A model generated the notes under the pieces. The model worked only from the letters and a program-made list of their open reading frames with translations. It was not told the DNA's origin and ran no database searches. From Pseudomonadota bacterium (GTDB taxonomy: Bacteria; Pseudomonadota; Alphaproteobacteria; Rhodobacterales; Rhodobacteraceae): a stretch of DNA of 64,000 bases. The DNA is taken from assembly GCA_963205235.1 (NCBI GenBank), contig CAUJIP010000046.1, positions 1 through 64,000 on the forward strand, written 5' to 3'. A program made the position numbers and the translations under genes. Of this stretch, positions 62,201 through 64,000 are shown one piece after another (positions within the stretch are counted from its first letter, which is position 1; every line of letters begins with the position of its first letter).

Positions 62201-64000
62201 AAGGCCGTTGAGGTGACGGAGGGCGAAAACCTGATCGAACTGCCGGTCACGGATGAATGGGGCGCGGGGGTCTATGTGACCGCCTCGGTCCTGCGTCCGA
62301 TGGATGTGGCCGCCGGTCGCAACCCGGCGCGGGCACTGGGCCTGACCCATGCCAGCATCGACCCCGGTGTCAAGGCGCTGACCGCCACGGTAGACGTCGC
62401 CGCCGAGGTTGCCCCGCGCGGGCCTTTGGATGTGGCAGTCAAGGTTGACGGTGTTGCCGCAGGCGAAACCGCCTATGTCACGATCGCCGCGGTGGATGTG
62501 GGCATTCTGAACCTGACCGGTTTCGAGGCCCCCGATCCGCAGGGCTATTACTTTGGCCAGCGGCGTCTGGGCGTCGGCATCCGCGACATCTATGGTCGGC
62601 TGATCGACGGGCTGAACGGGGCCAAGGGCGAAGTCCGCTCGGGCGGGGACGCAGGCGCGCAGGCGCGGTTGAACGCCCCACCCCCGACGGAAGAACTGGT
62701 CGCCTATTTCAGCGGCCCGGTGACGGTGGGGGCGGATGGTTATGCCCGCACCAGCTTTGATCTGCCCAGCTTCAACGGCACGGTAAAGGTCATGGCCGTC
62801 GCCTGGTCGAAGACCGGGGTCGGTCAGGCCAATGCGGATGTGCTGGTGCGCGATCCGGTGGTGGTCACCGCTTCGGTGCCGCGTTTCCTGTCGCCGGGCG
62901 ACAGTTCGCGTCTGCTGCTGGAGATCGTGCATGCGACCGGCCCGTCGGGCAAGATGGCGCTGGAGGTCAAAGCCGATGGCCTGACACTTGGCGCGGTGCC
63001 CGCCAGCTTTGATCTGGCCGACAATGGCAAGGCCGAATTCGAGGTGCCGATCACTGCCGATGCCGTGGGCCTGAAGTCCATCGACATAAGTCTGACGACG
63101 CCGGATGGCAAGGTTCTGAAAAAGACCCTGCAAATCCCGGTGCAGGTCAATGACCCGGAAGTCGTGCGCATCTCGCGGCTGGAGCTGAAATCGGGCGAAA
63201 CCTTCACCTTTGACGGCAATGTCTTCGCCGATCTGGTGCCCGGTTCAGGCAAGGCAACGATGGCCGTCGGGCCGCTGGCCCGGTTGAACGCGCCGGGTCT
63301 GCTGGCCGCCCTTGACCGCTATCCCTATGGCTGCACCGAACAGATGACCAGCCGCGCCCTGCCGTTGATCTATTTCGACGAGGTCGCCAAGGTCATGGAC
63401 CTGAAAGGGGCCGAGGATCTGCAAAAGCGGATCGACGAGGCTGTGGTCGAGATTCTGGCCAATCAATCCTCGTCCGGGGCCTTCGGGCTTTGGGGTCCGG
63501 CGGAGGGCGATTTCTGGCTGGATGCCTATGTCACCGATTTCCTGAGCCGGGCCAAGGCGCAGGGCTATCAGGTGCCGGAACTGGCGCTGCGCAACGCGCT
63601 GGCGAACCTGCGCAATCAGGTGAACTATGCGCCCGACTTCACGTCAGACGTGAATGGCGGGGGCGAGGCGCTGGCCTATGCCTTGATGGTGCTGGCCCGT
63701 GAAGGGGCGGCGGCTGTGGGCGACCTGCGCTACTATGCCGATGTGAAGGGCGATGATTTCTCGACCCCCATCGCGCAGGCACAACTGGGTGCGGCTTTGG
63801 CCAGCTATGGTGATCAGGCCCGCGCGGATGCGATGTTCCGCAAAGCCGCCGCCAAGCTTGAGGCACTGGCCGGTCCCGACGCCGCCCAGATCTGGCGGGT
63901 CGACTATGGCACGACTTACCGCGATGCGGCAGCCGTGCTGGCGCTGGCCGTCGAGGCCGGATCTACGGCGGTGGATCGTGAGGCGCTGACTGACCGGATT
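59222..64000 (+). CDS. Alpha-2-macroglobulin family protein with N-terminal PAN-like domain (3' end outside window)
   Basis: The frame is open from the ATG 59222 (GGAGG eight bases upstream) to the window end, 1593 codons without a stop; the ORF track omits it because it is not closed. The signal peptide ends AFAQD. Residues about 30-95 look like a PAN/apple domain (CERACATNARCTAYVYNTKNGSCF). A long chain of macroglobulin beta domains follows, and the thioester motif PYGCTEQ has its reactive Cys at residue 1371. Bacterial A2Ms trap proteases in the periplasm by covalent capture and usually partner penicillin-binding protein 1C, which may follow outside the window. E. coli YfhM (1653 aa) has its thioester near 1187, so this protein is larger. 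Confidence 0.93.
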   Translation, partial: MRWFLQAVVGAVFFACSGLAFAQDLIPERRFVVTLDQDLPGGDVSSIFDTTVEACERACATNARCTAYVYNTKNGSCFVKNDPGAGEYFAGANSAYVIEADEAVLKAAAERRAELSFLMDWDISSAFDQATGLGRQHTTGPWTAEDHLQAALDAENSRAWADAAAYTGAALNLTDDAGTWGDFARRQLEAGRASPDNQWYFYNQALMSSINAYLRAEDPALRHTILVGMGDALEANGRGRDKVQALRLAQSLQERTDTAAALEEAIALYGFRITETLVQSDLARPRICATFSEDLAATGVDYSTYVELTEPGMVVENGGYRQLCVGGLEHGKRYTVTFREGLPAADGQAMAKSVEVSQYIRDRSPMVSFPGRGYVLPKSTDAALPVETVNTEKLDLTLYRVTDRNLLRSIQDYYFGAPIPTYSEYYFTEGVGEELWNGTATVAQEVNKDVTSRLPMDEALNGLPAGIYAVKAAVPGVDPYTIAPAWQWFVISDLGITTMSGTDGLHVFVRSLGTAEAKVGVTVELLNVSNAILGTATTDEQGYARFDAGLTRGLAGSAPAMVVVKEGDQDISFLSLTDPEFDLSDRGVEGREAAPPVDVFLTTDRGAYRAGETVYVTALSRDAEQTSVEGLPLTAILMRPDGVEYSRQLVEDQGAGGHVFGLPIAGSAPRGVWRLELYADLEAPALADKTFLVEDFLPERIDFDLSMGDGPLSLGAEEAPELTLEAKYLFGAPGAGLAIEGEVLLGAAQGLEDFPGYVFGRYDQPFSAQMNALEAAETDEAGKAVVPVYLPEIEDSYRPLEAKVTVRVSEGSGRPVERSITKTLTPAAKMIGVKPMFDWVVAEGSEARFQLIALDSDLKQSAMDVSWQVVRVEYDYQWYQSYGNWNWEPIVSRTPVAQGDAKLGADPVEIAAKLDWGNYELILQETGGGKAVTTTEFYAGWYAPADTSATPDTLELSLDKDAYKPGDTATLRIVPRAAGTALITVLSNRLVSMKAVEVTEGENLIELPVTDEWGAGVYVTASVLRPMDVAAGRNPARALGLTHASIDPGVKALTATVDVAAEVAPRGPLDVAVKVDGVAAGETAYVTIAAVDVGILNLTGFEAPDPQGYYFGQRRLGVGIRDIYGRLIDGLNGAKGEVRSGGDAGAQARLNAPPPTEELVAYFSGPVTVGADGYARTSFDLPSFNGTVKVMAVAWSKTGVGQANADVLVRDPVVVTASVPRFLSPGDSSRLLLEIVHATGPSGKMALEVKADGLTLGAVPASFDLADNGKAEFEVPITADAVGLKSIDISLTTPDGKVLKKTLQIPVQVNDPEVVRISRLELKSGETFTFDGNVFADLVPGSGKATMAVGPLARLNAPGLLAALDRYPYGCTEQMTSRALPLIYFDEVAKVMDLKGAEDLQKRIDEAVVEILANQSSSGAFGLWGPAEGDFWLDAYVTDFLSRAKAQGYQVPELALRNALANLRNQVNYAPDFTSDVNGGGEALAYALMVLAREGAAAVGDLRYYADVKGDDFSTPIAQAQLGAALASYGDQARADAMFRKAAAKLEALAGPDAAQIWRVDYGTTYRDAAAVLALAVEAGSTAVDREALTDRI

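Overview
The window is a high-GC alphaproteobacterial chromosome segment, most consistent with the Rhodobacteraceae. The grounds are uniform GC-rich codon use, a GTTC-N7-GTTC SOS box of the Rhodobacter/Rhizobium type, a cytochrome c' gene, the xyl and iol gene organisation, and an elongator tRNA-Met. I see no insertion sequence, integrase, phage gene or CRISPR array. Coding density is very high and no gap exceeds 300 bp. Most genes sit in tightly coupled operons with ATGA or TGATG junctions.

Layout. (1) 1-3603: tail of a sugar ABC permease, its single-domain ATPase, xylulokinase and xylose isomerase, forming a xylose uptake and entry operon. It is followed by a Tat-exported vanadium-haloperoxidase-like protein and a secreted FG-GAP/ASPIC-UnbV protein (3585-6436), closed by a strong bidirectional terminator. 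(2) 6525-14130: myo-inositol catabolism. iolG is divergent from iolR-iolC-iolD-iolE-(small membrane protein)-iolB. GGAA-N6-TTCC palindromes, the known alphaproteobacterial IolR site form, lie between iolG and iolR and again before iolC. (3) 14131-31520: about 17 kb entirely on the minus strand. It contains an Opp-type peptide transporter (oppABCDF), a fusion of a kynureninase-like PLP enzyme to a cyclase-family hydrolase, a CocE/NonD-type hydrolase, a second peptide-type ABC system with two near-duplicate Tat-exported binding proteins, and an alkaline-phosphatase-superfamily enzyme. (4) 31787-38738: RsmB-type rRNA methyltransferase, tRNA-Met(CAU), a HyuA-like hydantoinase/oxoprolinase, a sigma-54 factor and an SOS-boxed orphan ImuB. 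(5) 38916-46974: cytochrome c', an I78-type lipoprotein, glutathione-dependent formaldehyde dehydrogenase, a secreted unknown, a NYN-LOTUS protein, a RidA-family protein, a luciferase-like flavin oxidoreductase, TrhO, and the pncA-pncB NAD salvage pair. (6) 46979-53918: Pit phosphate permease with its PhoU-like partner, an APH-fold kinase, the ribosome-rescue hydrolase ArfB, a YhhQ-type transporter, MepA, a UMF1-type MFS protein and a thioesterase. (7) 54069-64000: yggT-recQ, a soluble hybrid histidine kinase, and the first 1593 codons of a large alpha-2-macroglobulin with an N-terminal PAN-like domain.

The most interesting non-gene signal is the stretch just upstream of arfB (50104-50333, minus strand). 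It has a TTGACA box and a 14-nt perfect Shine-Dalgarno sequence, whose complement reads as the 3' end of alphaproteobacterial 16S rRNA. An 18-codon open frame and an intrinsic terminator immediately before arfB follow. The 3' arm of the terminator is an 8-mer that also occurs directly after the stop codon of the small frame. This is the geometry of a translation-sensing attenuator controlling a ribosome-rescue factor. The architecture is read from sequence; the regulation is inference.
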